A stretch of DNA of 56,712 nt, from positions 1 to 56,712 of the forward strand of contig NZ_JAKEIP010000031.1 of NCBI RefSeq assembly GCF_021474425.1. Reading direction: 5' to 3'. Position numbers and translations under genes: made by a program. The number at the start of each line of letters is the position of its first letter. Position 1 is the stretch's first letter. This DNA comes from Streptomyces muensis. GTDB taxonomy: Bacteria; Actinomycetota; Actinomycetes; Streptomycetales; Streptomycetaceae. This document shows positions 50,301 through 56,712 of this stretch, piece after piece. Below the pieces are notes generated by a model. That model searched no databases and had not been told where the DNA came from. It worked only from the letters and a program-made list of their open reading frames with translations.

Positions 50301-51547
50301 GGGATCTCCATGGTGACCATGGTGGGACCGCCCGCGGGCGAGCTGACGGCCAGGACGCCGTCGAATGTACCCAGTCGCCGCTCGATCCCGGCGAGCCCCG
50401 AACCGGCCCCGATCACCGCGCCGCCCCTGCCGCTGTCGGTGACGGTGATGCGCAGCATGTCGTCCGCGTGGTGCACGTCGATCCAGATCCGGTCGGCGTC
50501 CGCGTGCTTGACGGCGTTGGTGAGCACCTCGCTGACCGCGAAGTACGCCGCCGACTCCACCGGCGCCTCCGCCCGCCCGGGCAGCTCGACGGTCACTTCG
50601 GTCGCCACCGGCAGCCGTAGCGCCAACGCCCGTACGGCGTCGCCCAGTCCGCGCTCGGCGAGCACCGGTGGATGGATGCCGCGCACCAGGTCGCGCAGTT
50701 CGGCGAGCGCGTCGGCGGAGGACCGGCGGGCCTGTGCGATCAGATGCTTGGCCTTCGCCGGGTCCTTCTCCATCAGCATCTCGATCGTCCCGAGGTCCAT
50801 GCCCACCGCCACGAGCCGGGCCTGCGCCCCGTCGTGCAGGTCGCGCTCGATACGGCGCAGTTCGGCGGCGGAGGTGTCGACGGCGTCGCGCCGGGTCTCG
50901 GTCAACACCCGCACCCGCTCGGCGAGTTCACCCTGGTCGGAGCCGAGGACGGCGCGGGTCAGCCGGAAGTGGACCTGGAGCAGCCGTGTGGTGAAGAAGT
51001 GCGCGCAGACCAGCAGGCCGAGTCCGAGAACTCCGGCGCCGAGCGCCGATGCCTGGTCGGTGACCGGCACGAAGCCGTACCAGTACCCGTCGGGGAACAC
51101 CCTCCAGAGCCCTGCCGCCATCGCGAACCCCTCCAGCGGATAGAACAGCAGCACGGCCGGCAGCAGCGCGGTGACGAAGCCCGCCGTCATGTCGACCGGC
51201 AGCCACCGCAGATCCCGCCAGGTCGCCGGGTCGCCCAGCATCCCGAAGGTGCGGGCCCACGGGTTGGCGCCCTGCGGGATCGGCCGGTACGCGGGCGGGA
51301 TCCGCACCCCGCCCCACTCGGCCGCGAGCACCCGCCGCCAGTCGGCGAACGTCCGTACCCCCGTCAGCACCCACGGCGTCGTGACGATGCCGACGCCGAT
51401 GGGGATGAGCGCGATGGACACGAGGGACAGCACGAAGCAGAGCACCGACCCCGGCAGCGCGACGAGGGCCAGCGCCAGCCCCCGCAGCGCCGCGAGCCCC
51501 ATGCCCCGTGCCCCCGAACTCCGGCCGCTTTTCGTGTCATTGGTCAT
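50285..51547 (-). CDS. Sensor histidine kinase, HisKA_3 (NarX/DesK-type)
   Basis: The 420-aa kinase starts at ATG 51547. The N-terminal membrane sensor has about four TM segments (LALALVALPGSVLCFVLSLV; TALLPAVLLFYPLEGFAMAA; AGVLGLGLLVCAHFF), of the Streptomyces 'putative sensor' type. It is followed by HisKA_3 with the phospho-His in IERDLHDGAQARLVAVGMDL and an HATPase_c domain (EVLTNAVKHADA N-box; VTDSGRGG; GSGLAGIERRL). It phosphorylates the overlapping NarL-type regulator. The signal is unknown; the membrane-embedded sensor suggests envelope stress or lipid-like ligands. Confidence 0.92.
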   Translation of the reverse strand: MTNDTKSGRSSGARGMGLAALRGLALALVALPGSVLCFVLSLVSIALIPIGVGIVTTPWVLTGVRTFADWRRVLAAEWGGVRIPPAYRPIPQGANPWARTFGMLGDPATWRDLRWLPVDMTAGFVTALLPAVLLFYPLEGFAMAAGLWRVFPDGYWYGFVPVTDQASALGAGVLGLGLLVCAHFFTTRLLQVHFRLTRAVLGSDQGELAERVRVLTETRRDAVDTSAAELRRIERDLHDGAQARLVAVGMDLGTIEMLMEKDPAKAKHLIAQARRSSADALAELRDLVRGIHPPVLAERGLGDAVRALALRLPVATEVTVELPGRAEAPVESAAYFAVSEVLTNAVKHADADRIWIDVHHADDMLRITVTDSGRGGAVIGAGSGLAGIERRLGTFDGVLAVSSPAGGPTMVTMEIPCALS

Positions 51548-51599
51548 GGCGTCAGTCTTGCCGAGGGCGGCGGTGCCGGTCACTGGGGCGGGGACCCGA

Positions 51600-52622
51600 T
51601 CAGGAGGTGGTGTCAGATACACCCCCCGAGCCCGCCAGCACCTTCGCCTCCACCTGCGGATCGAGCCCCTTCGCCGTCCGGTCCAGCCGCGTGGGCGCCG
51701 CACCGCCGAGGTCCTGGAGCCATCGCCAGGTGTCGGCGACGGTCTCCTCGACGGGCCGGCAGCGCAGCCCGGTCGCCAGCGCCCGGGACACGTCCGCGCT
51801 GTGCAGGGCGTCGTGCAGGTCGCTGCCCGGCGGCACCCACACCGGCAGCTGCGTCCACGGCTCGATGCCCGCGTCGAGGATCACCTCGGGCTCGGTCCAG
51901 CGCAGTTCCGCCGTACCCCCGACGGTCGCGACACAGGCGTCGAGCAGGCTGCCCATGGTGGCGTGCCCCTGCGAGCCGACCAGGTTGTACGGCCCGCTCA
52001 GCTCCCGCTCCACCGCCCCCAGCGTCCACTCCGCGAGATCACGGACGTCGACGTACTGGAGCGGCAGATCCCGTGGCCCCGGGGCCAGCACGGGCCCGCC
52101 GCGGGCGATCCGGGTCAGCCACCACGGCAGCCGCCCGACGTTCTCGTACGGCCCGAGGAGCAGCCCGGCCCGCACGAGAACGGAGTCCTCGGCCCCGAAC
52201 TCCTCCACGACGGCTAGTTCGGCGCCCAGCTTGTCCTGCGCGTACTCGGTCTGCTCCGCACCGGGCTCGGCGCCCGTCACCACCGGCGCGTCCTCGCCGT
52301 ACCCCGCGGGCGGCGCCCACTCGTACACCGAGAGGCTCGACACATACACGTACCGCCCGGCGCGGCCCCGCAGCAGCCGCGCCGAGTCCCGCACCGCACG
52401 GGGCGCCGCCGACCAGGTGTCGACGACGGCGTCGAAGTCGCCCTCCGTGGCGAGGGCGGCCAGCCCGTCGGGCGCGGTGCGGTCGCCGTGCAACGACCGC
52501 ACCCCGGCCGGGGGCTCGTGGCGCCCCCGGTGGAAGACGGTCACGTCCCAGCCGCGCCCGAGGGCCGCCTCCACGACGGCCCGCCCGGCGAACTCCGTAC
52601 CACCCAGAATCAGAAGCCTCAT
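51600..52622 (-). CDS. NAD-dependent epimerase/dehydratase family protein (atypical SDR)
   Basis: This 340-aa extended/atypical SDR has a Rossmann motif LILGGTEFAGRAVVEAAL (GGTxFxG) and a YVSSLSVYEW segment; the active-site Lys normally found as YxxxK is seen in TEYAQDKLGAE, giving Y-x3-K. The C-terminal substrate part has PLQYVDVRDLAEW and YNLVGSQG. The substrate may be a nucleotide sugar or an isoflavone-like compound; not assignable. It is 52 bp downstream of the kinase start and co-directional, but operon membership is uncertain. Confidence 0.88.
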   Translation of the reverse strand: MRLLILGGTEFAGRAVVEAALGRGWDVTVFHRGRHEPPAGVRSLHGDRTAPDGLAALATEGDFDAVVDTWSAAPRAVRDSARLLRGRAGRYVYVSSLSVYEWAPPAGYGEDAPVVTGAEPGAEQTEYAQDKLGAELAVVEEFGAEDSVLVRAGLLLGPYENVGRLPWWLTRIARGGPVLAPGPRDLPLQYVDVRDLAEWTLGAVERELSGPYNLVGSQGHATMGSLLDACVATVGGTAELRWTEPEVILDAGIEPWTQLPVWVPPGSDLHDALHSADVSRALATGLRCRPVEETVADTWRWLQDLGGAAPTRLDRTAKGLDPQVEAKVLAGSGGVSDTTS

Positions 52623-52687
52623 ACCGCCGACTCTGCACGCCGCGGGGCCCGGACGGAACAGGGCTCTGCCGTCAGCAGAGGACGGGA

Positions 52688-53227
52688 TCAGCGGCCGACC
52701 GGCGGGGTGTACTTGTAGCCGACCCGCCGCACGGTCCGGATCGTGTCCCGGTGCTCGGCGCCCAGCTTGCGGCGCAGCCGGGCGATGTGGACGTCGACGG
52801 TACGGCCGTCACCCACATGCCCGTACCCCCACACCGTGGTGACCAGCTGGTCGCGGGTGTGCACCCGGTGCGGGTTGGCCACGAGATGGGCGAGCAGCTC
52901 GAACTCCAGGTAGGTGAGGTCGAGTTCCCGCCCGTCGACCGCGGCCGTGCGCCGTACGGTGTCGACGGTGACCAGCGGATCGCCGGCGGCGGGCGCCGCG
53001 ACCGGCGGCTGCTGGTCGGCCGGGACCAGCACCAGGTAGCCGACCATCGGCGGCTGGCCCGGCAGCGTGGGCAGGGAGTGCGGGGGAGCGGGCAGCCAGG
53101 TGGCACCCGGCGGCAGCAGGTCCACCACGTCGATCACCTCGTCCCGGTCCACGGCGCGCAGATGATGCCGGGCACCGGTCGGGGAGGAAAGCGTGGGGGC
53201 GGTGGAGAGGGAACGGGTGGTCGCCAT
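52688..53227 (-). CDS. OmpR-type winged-helix DNA-binding protein (orphan)
   Basis: A 179-aa protein whose C-terminal half is an OmpR/PhoB winged helix (LDLTYLEFELLAHLVANPHR, TRDQLVTTVWGYG, RTVDVHIARLRRKLG and RTVRRVGYKY). The N-terminal 75 residues are Pro/Ala-rich and lack a receiver domain with phospho-Asp; the part MVGYLVLVPADQQPP may be a remnant or a different sensor. It is comparable in layout to GlnR-type orphan regulators but much shorter. It is adjacent to glnII in the same direction, so a nitrogen link is possible but unproven. Confidence 0.85.
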   Translation of the reverse strand: MATTRSLSTAPTLSSPTGARHHLRAVDRDEVIDVVDLLPPGATWLPAPPHSLPTLPGQPPMVGYLVLVPADQQPPVAAPAAGDPLVTVDTVRRTAAVDGRELDLTYLEFELLAHLVANPHRVHTRDQLVTTVWGYGHVGDGRTVDVHIARLRRKLGAEHRDTIRTVRRVGYKYTPPVGR

Positions 53228-53450
53228 GAGAGGTCAGCTCTTTTCGCGCGAGAGGTCCGTTGGGAGACGTACGTCGTTGCGCGCTGGCCGAAGGCCGGGA
53301 GGTTACGGCTTTACAGGGCCCGCGCGTTCACGCGCGGCAACACACCCGGTCGAAGTCGTGGTGCTGACGGGAAGGCCAGAAGGGCTCGAGGTCATGGCGA
53401 CCTGTCGCGGAGTACTTCTGGAAGCTGGCCATGCCCCCATTGAAGCAGAA

Positions 53451-53481
53451 GGGGGCGCCCACCGTCTCGGTGGGCGCCCCC
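53451..53481 (-). terminator. glnII terminator hairpin
   Basis: GGGGGCGCCCACCG-tct-CGGTGGGCGCCCCC is a 14-bp perfect stem, 20 bp beyond the glnII stop at 53502. It is followed on the transcribed strand by TTCTGCTTC. Confidence 0.85.
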
Positions 53482-53501
53482 TCATGGAGCTACTGGGCGG
53501 A

Positions 53502-54533
53502 TCAGACCTGGCCGGCCTTCTCCAGCGCGGAGCAGCAGGTGTCGACGAGCAGCCGCGTCACCACGTACGGGTCGACGTTGGCGTTCGGACGACGGTCCTC
53601 GATGTAACCCTTGCCGTCCTTCTCGACCTGCCACGGGATACGCACGGAGGCACCGCGGTTGGAGACGCCGTAGGAGTACTCGTTCCACGGGGCGGTCTCG
53701 TGCAGACCGGTCAGACGGTCGTCGATGCCGGCGCCGTAGTTCTTGACGTGGTCGAGCGGCTTGGAGCCCTCACCGAGCGACTCGCACGCGGTGATGATGG
53801 CGTCGTAGCCCTCGCGCATCGCCTTGGTGGAGAAGTTGGTGTGCGCGCCGGCGCCGTTCCAGTCGCCCTTCACCGGCTTCGGGTCCAGCGTCGCGGAGAC
53901 ACCGAAGTCCTCGGCGGTGCGGTAGAGCAGCCAGCGGGCCACCCACATGTGGTCGGAGACCTCCAGCGGGGAGACCGGGCCGACCTGGAACTCCCACTGA
54001 CCGGGCATGACCTCGGCGTTGATGCCGGAGATGGCCAGGCCGGCGGCGAGGCAGTTGTCGAGGTGGGCCTCGACGACCTCACGGCCGAAGATCTCGTCGG
54101 CGCCGACCCCGCAGTAGTAGCCGCCCTGGGGGGCCGGGAAGCCGCCCTTGGGGAAGCCGAGCGGGTAGCCGTCCTGGAAGAACGTGTACTCCTGCTCGAT
54201 GCCGAAGATCGGCTCCTGCGCGGCGAACTTCTCCGCCACCTCGACGAGCGCGGCACGGGTGTTGGACTCGTGCGGCGTCATGTCGATGTTGAGGACCTCG
54301 CACAGGACGAGGATGTCGTCGCCGCCGCGGATCGGGTCCGGGCAGGTGAAGACCGGCTTGAGGACACGGTCCGAGGAGTGGCCTTCGGCCTGGTTCGTCG
54401 AGGACCCGTCGAAGCCCCAGATCGGCAGCGCGTCCAGACCGGCGGGCTCGCCCGCGATGATCTTCGTCTTGGAACGCAGCTTGGCCGTCGGCTCGGTGCC
54501 GTCGATCCAGATGTACTCAGCCTTGAAGGTCAC
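53502..54533 (-). CDS. glnII: Glutamine synthetase II (eukaryote-like)
   Basis: The 343-aa GSII makes glutamine from glutamate, ammonium and ATP in the cytosol and is not controlled by adenylylation. Seen: AEYIWIDGTEPTAKLRSKTK, IWGFDGSSTNQAEG (beta-grasp), FGIEQEYTFFQDGYPLGFP (metal site), GINAEVMPGQWEFQVGP, GDWNGAGAHTNFSTK and NRGASVRIPW. Start GTG 54533 (AAGGA upstream) gives the length known for Streptomyces GlnII; an ATG nine bases upstream is in frame. A four-half-site GlnR box lies about 100 bp upstream, so nitrogen-limited activation is expected. Confidence 0.96.
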   Translation of the reverse strand: MTFKAEYIWIDGTEPTAKLRSKTKIIAGEPAGLDALPIWGFDGSSTNQAEGHSSDRVLKPVFTCPDPIRGGDDILVLCEVLNIDMTPHESNTRAALVEVAEKFAAQEPIFGIEQEYTFFQDGYPLGFPKGGFPAPQGGYYCGVGADEIFGREVVEAHLDNCLAAGLAISGINAEVMPGQWEFQVGPVSPLEVSDHMWVARWLLYRTAEDFGVSATLDPKPVKGDWNGAGAHTNFSTKAMREGYDAIITACESLGEGSKPLDHVKNYGAGIDDRLTGLHETAPWNEYSYGVSNRGASVRIPWQVEKDGKGYIEDRRPNANVDPYVVTRLLVDTCCSALEKAGQV

Positions 54534-54634
54534 GGGCCACATCCTTCGGGGGTGGGTCTAGGCGCACTTGCGGGTGCTGCGGCGCTGCGGCACTGAGGCG
54601 CCGCACTTGATGCCCGCGAGCCTGTCAACAGGCG

Positions 54635-54672
54635 ATTTCCCGATCATTGCCCGAATGTGAACCCCGTGTTAC
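54635..54672 (-). promoter_or_regulatory. GlnR box of glnII (four half-sites)
   Basis: Read on the minus strand, half-sites GTAAC, TTCAC, GCAAT and GAAAT occur exactly 11 bp apart (each separated by 6 bp). This is the known gTnAc-n6-GaAAc-n6 arrangement of Streptomyces GlnR boxes, doubled. It lies 102-139 bp upstream of the glnII start. Confidence 0.82.
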
Positions 54673-54781
54673 CGGCCGACGGTGTGGCGAGCTTCACGCC
54701 CGCCCGTACACAGGCGGGGTCCCGCCGCCCGTGGCCGCGGGCGGCGGGACCCCTGACACGTACTGCGTCGTTACCGGCGCC

Positions 54782-55492
54782 TCACCCCACCTTCTCGATC
54801 ACCGCTCGCCGGATCAGGAACTTGCCGGCCTCCCGGACCTGCTCGAACGCCGCGTTGTTGAGCAGCACACAGCTGCCGGAGACCGAGGTGACCTCCACCG
54901 TCGTGGACTTGTTGTTGTCCAGGTTGGTGACCTTCAGCTTGGTACCGGCCGGGAACTGGTTGCTGGAAGCGGCCGGAGCCCCGCCCTCACCGGACAGCGT
55001 GACGGTCGACCCGTTGCAGACCTGCTCCCCCGAGGCCGCGGCCCCGCCGCCGGCGTCCCCCGCGTTGCCCGCGTTCCCGGTGTCCCCCGCGTTTCCGGCT
55101 TCCTCGGCGCCACCCACATCTTCGGCGCCCCCCGCCGGAGCGCTCGGCGCCGCCGGCTGCGCGGCCTGGGAGTCCTGAGCCGACTCCCCGGCGGCGCACC
55201 CGGACGCCTCCTGCTGAACCTTGATCTGCGCGATCACGGCCTCACGGTTGGCGATCCGCGCCTCGGACTGGGCGTCGGGATTGGCCCGCTGCCCGTCGAT
55301 GAACCGCTGGTTGTTGCCGAGCGCGGTGGCGAGCCCCTGGCAGACGGCCGAGTCCCCGGCGGACTTGACCGTCGGCGTCTGCGAGGCGTTCGAGGTGCTC
55401 GCCATGACGAAGGCACCGCCTCCCGCCACCGTCACCGCACTCACCAACAGCGCGAGCTTCTTCTTCGTACTGACAGTTCTCCTACGCGACAT
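54782..55492 (-). CDS. Secreted protein with C-terminal RlpA-like double-psi beta-barrel domain
   Basis: The 236-aa protein has a strong AGGAGG before ATG 55492. Seen: an N-terminal signal (KKKLALLVSAVTVAGGGAFV, ending in ASTSNAS), a helical region (VCQGLATALGNNQRFIDGQR; ANREAVIAQIKVQQEASGC), an Ala/Gly/Glu/Asn low-complexity linker (GNAGDTGNAGNAGDAGGG), and an ending with VCNGSTVTLSG, FPAGTKLKVTNLDNNKSTTV and SGSCVLLNNAAFEQV, which matches the RlpA/expansin-type barrel pattern. The catalytic Asp of lytic RlpA is not obvious. It is probably cell-wall associated; function unknown. Confidence 0.82.
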   Translation of the reverse strand: MSRRRTVSTKKKLALLVSAVTVAGGGAFVMASTSNASQTPTVKSAGDSAVCQGLATALGNNQRFIDGQRANPDAQSEARIANREAVIAQIKVQQEASGCAAGESAQDSQAAQPAAPSAPAGGAEDVGGAEEAGNAGDTGNAGNAGDAGGGAAASGEQVCNGSTVTLSGEGGAPAASSNQFPAGTKLKVTNLDNNKSTTVEVTSVSGSCVLLNNAAFEQVREAGKFLIRRAVIEKVG

Positions 55493-55550
55493 GCGCGCCT
55501 CCTGAAGAGGTCGGGGAGCGTACGCCGCTATGTACGAGATACCGAACGAA

Positions 55551-55584
55551 GTTACTCAGTGGTCATACGAGTCACTCAAGTAAC
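55551..55584. promoter_or_regulatory. Repeat pair GTTACT...AGTAAC upstream of the RlpA-like gene
   Basis: GTTACTCAGT (55551-55560) and GTCACTCAAGT (about 55571-55581) form an imperfect direct repeat, and GTTACT/AGTAAC (55551-55556, 55579-55584) an inverted one. The AT-rich stretch is about 60-90 bp upstream of the 55492 start, fitting a regulator site; the regulator is unknown. Confidence 0.45.
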
Positions 55585-55632
55585 CTGCGTCACACTCGCC
55601 CTGAGGCCCTCTCAGCTGCCCCTCGTTCTCCC

Positions 55633-56001
55633 TCAGTCGCCCTCCCGTGCCAGCGCGTCCCGCACGGCCTCCTCGCTGCGCCCCACCACGGCCGTACCGT
55701 CCTGCGCGGTGATGATCGGCCGCTGGATCAGCTTCGGATGCTCGGCCAGCGCCTTCACCCACCGATCCCGCGAACCCGCGTCCCGGGCCCACTCCTTGAG
55801 CCCGAGCTCCTTGGCCTCGGCCTCCTGGGTCCGGGTGATGTCCCACGGCTCAAGACCCAGCCGATCGAGCACCTCCCGGATCTCGTCCTCGCTCGGCACG
55901 TCCTCCAGGTAACGGCGGACGGTGTACTCGGCCCCTTCGGCGTCGAGCAGGGTGAGGGCGCTACGGCACTTGGAACAGGCCGGATTGATCCAGATCTCCA
56001 T
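55633..56001 (-). CDS. ArsC/Spx-family thioredoxin-fold protein
   Basis: The 122-aa protein starts at ATG 56001. The N-terminus MEIWINPACSKCRSALTLLD carries a CXXC pair (C9 and C12). The C-terminal arsenate-reductase-like block is HPKLIQRPIITAQDGTAVVGR, which contains the conserved RPI and following residues of ArsC. It could reduce arsenate with a thiol partner or be a YffB-like reductase of unknown substrate; no ars genes adjoin. Confidence 0.88.
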   Translation of the reverse strand: MEIWINPACSKCRSALTLLDAEGAEYTVRRYLEDVPSEDEIREVLDRLGLEPWDITRTQEAEAKELGLKEWARDAGSRDRWVKALAEHPKLIQRPIITAQDGTAVVGRSEEAVRDALAREGD

Positions 56002-56178
56002 GCCGCTCACGGTATCCCGAGCCGCTCGAACCGATCCCCGACCGGGCCGTCGGCCACCCTCCCGAGCCAGCCGGTGTTCGAATTCCCGCCACCTCAACCA
56101 CACCTCCCGACCCCGTCGTGACACGGCCACAATTTCGTTGCTGACCAGGGCATTTCAGTGAGCGCTCGCAGCCCCCGA

Positions 56179-56208
56179 TTGTCAGTGCCGGGCAGTAAAC
56201 TGTAAGCA
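56179..56208 (+). promoter_or_regulatory. Candidate promoter for the small conserved protein gene
   Basis: TTGTCA (56179-56184) is followed after 18 bp by TAAGCA (56203-56208) in an AT-richer stretch, about 60 bp before the start codon. It is consistent with a housekeeping sigma promoter, on sequence only. Confidence 0.45.
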
Positions 56209-56267
56209 GTGTTCGAGAGCGTCGCCGGGCCAGCCGGCCGGCGCTCCACCGCGACAGGAGGATGCCT

Positions 56268-56594
56268 GTGCCCGCTGCCGCACTGAAGCAGAAGCCGGCC
56301 CGTAAGCCGCTGCCCACCCAGTCCACCGCGCAGCACCCGGTGCTGCTCGACCTGCCGTACGCGCCCGTGGAGAAGCGGCCGCTGCCGCCGGGCCGTCCGC
56401 GCGAGTGGTACATCACCCACAACCGCCGCCTCAAGGCCCTGCGCCTGGCGATAGCCCTCCTCGACACGGGCGTCTACATGCCCAACCAGGCCCGTAACGA
56501 GACGATCCGGAGCACCGCGGAGACGATCGGCGTCCACCCGCCGTCGGACACGACGTGCCACATGGTGCGGGCGCTCATGAGGTACTCCAGGTAA
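56268..56594 (+). CDS. Small conserved Streptomyces protein of unknown function
   Basis: A roughly 108-aa basic, Pro-rich N-terminus leads to a helical C-terminus (REWYITHNRRLKALRLAIAL; NETIRSTAETIGVHPPSDTT; CHMVRALMRY). GTG 56268 is chosen because AGGAGG ends 6 bp before it; the ATG at 56262 abuts that sequence. There is no signal peptide or TM. I recall near-identical proteins across Streptomyces, but no function. A GGGTGCCCCGACC hairpin follows. Confidence 0.78.
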   Translation: MPAAALKQKPARKPLPTQSTAQHPVLLDLPYAPVEKRPLPPGRPREWYITHNRRLKALRLAIALLDTGVYMPNQARNETIRSTAETIGVHPPSDTTCHMVRALMRYSR

Positions 56595-56604
56595 GCCGCG
56601 CGCC

Positions 56605-56633
56605 GGGTGCCCCGACCGCCGGTCGGGGCACCC
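56605..56633. terminator. Terminator hairpin after the small conserved gene
   Basis: GGGTGCCCCGACC-gcc-GGTCGGGGCACCC, a perfect 13-bp stem starting 10 bp after the stop codon; the opposite strand's gene ends 12 bp further on, so it may serve both. Confidence 0.85.
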
Positions 56634-56645
56634 CTCTCGGCGGCC

Positions 56646-56712
56646 CTACGCCGACAACTCCCGCTGCAACGGCGTCGGGAACCGAGGCGTCACCCGAGCC
56701 GCCCCCACCCAC
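56646..56712 (-). CDS. 3' end of a minus-strand gene running out of the window
   Basis: Reading from the window edge gives a C-terminus WVGAARVTPRFPTPLQRELSA and a TAG stop at 56646, just after a terminator hairpin. About 21 codons are too few to name the protein. Confidence 0.4.
   Translation of the reverse strand, partial: WVGAARVTPRFPTPLQRELSA

Overview
The window is high-GC actinobacterial chromosome, almost certainly Streptomyces. Third codon positions are GC-saturated, GTG and TTG starts are common, and short intergenic repeats recur (for example GGGGCGCGGGGAACTGCGCG). From memory, the gene set and order (panB, glnA2, glnE, malR-malEFG-aglA, secreted amylases, glnII) match the S. coelicolor segment around SCO2210-SCO2256. 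No tRNA, rRNA, CRISPR array or prophage is visible. One insertion sequence and one small MITE-like element are present.

Layout. 1-9.6 kb: the 3' part of an AfsR-like regulator, a DrrAB-type ABC exporter, two MFS exporters (one in an operon with a TetR repressor and with a near-perfect operator) and a membrane-anchored EEP-family hydrolase. 9.8-16 kb: panB, a secreted S53 peptidase, a DUF3105/DUF305 membrane pair, and the nitric-oxide module nsrR/hmp, each gene carrying its own NsrR-type palindrome. 16.3-22.5 kb: nitrogen genes glnA2 and glnE, separated by a VOC-fold protein and an intact IS5-type element. 22.5-23.5 kb: a PAP2 membrane phosphatase. 23.6-41.4 kb: a starch/maltodextrin regulon made of malR, the malEFG importer, intracellular alpha-glucosidase, a sigma factor with a membrane partner, two secreted alpha-amylases and a 1808-residue secreted amylase-pullulanase. 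41.5-47.8 kb: a CHMI-like isomerase, TetR, a ferredoxin reductase with a PF10118 protein, a large sigma-like/membrane protein, a TPR protein and a lipoprotein. 47.9-56.7 kb: a secreted DUF1996 protein, a NarL-type two-component system, an epimerase, an OmpR-type DNA-binding protein, glnII with a four-half-site GlnR box, an RlpA-like secreted protein, an ArsC-like protein and a small conserved protein.

How it works together. Secreted amylases and the pullulanase cut starch to maltodextrins. MalEFG imports them and AglA hydrolyses them. MalR represses through CTTGC-containing sites. In the two plus-strand amylase promoters the site overlaps the -35 hexamer, and the two promoters share about 60 bp of closely similar sequence. 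The nitrogen genes cover assimilation (GlnII), adenylyl control of GSI (GlnE) and probable polyamine use (GlnA2). No clearly new multi-gene system was found. The most notable observations concern DNA architecture: a 94-bp palindromic element that supplies the stop codons of two convergent genes, intergenic repeats that enter 3' coding ends, a 16-bp perfect hairpin between malE and malF, the shared amylase promoter, and paired NsrR and GlnR sites.
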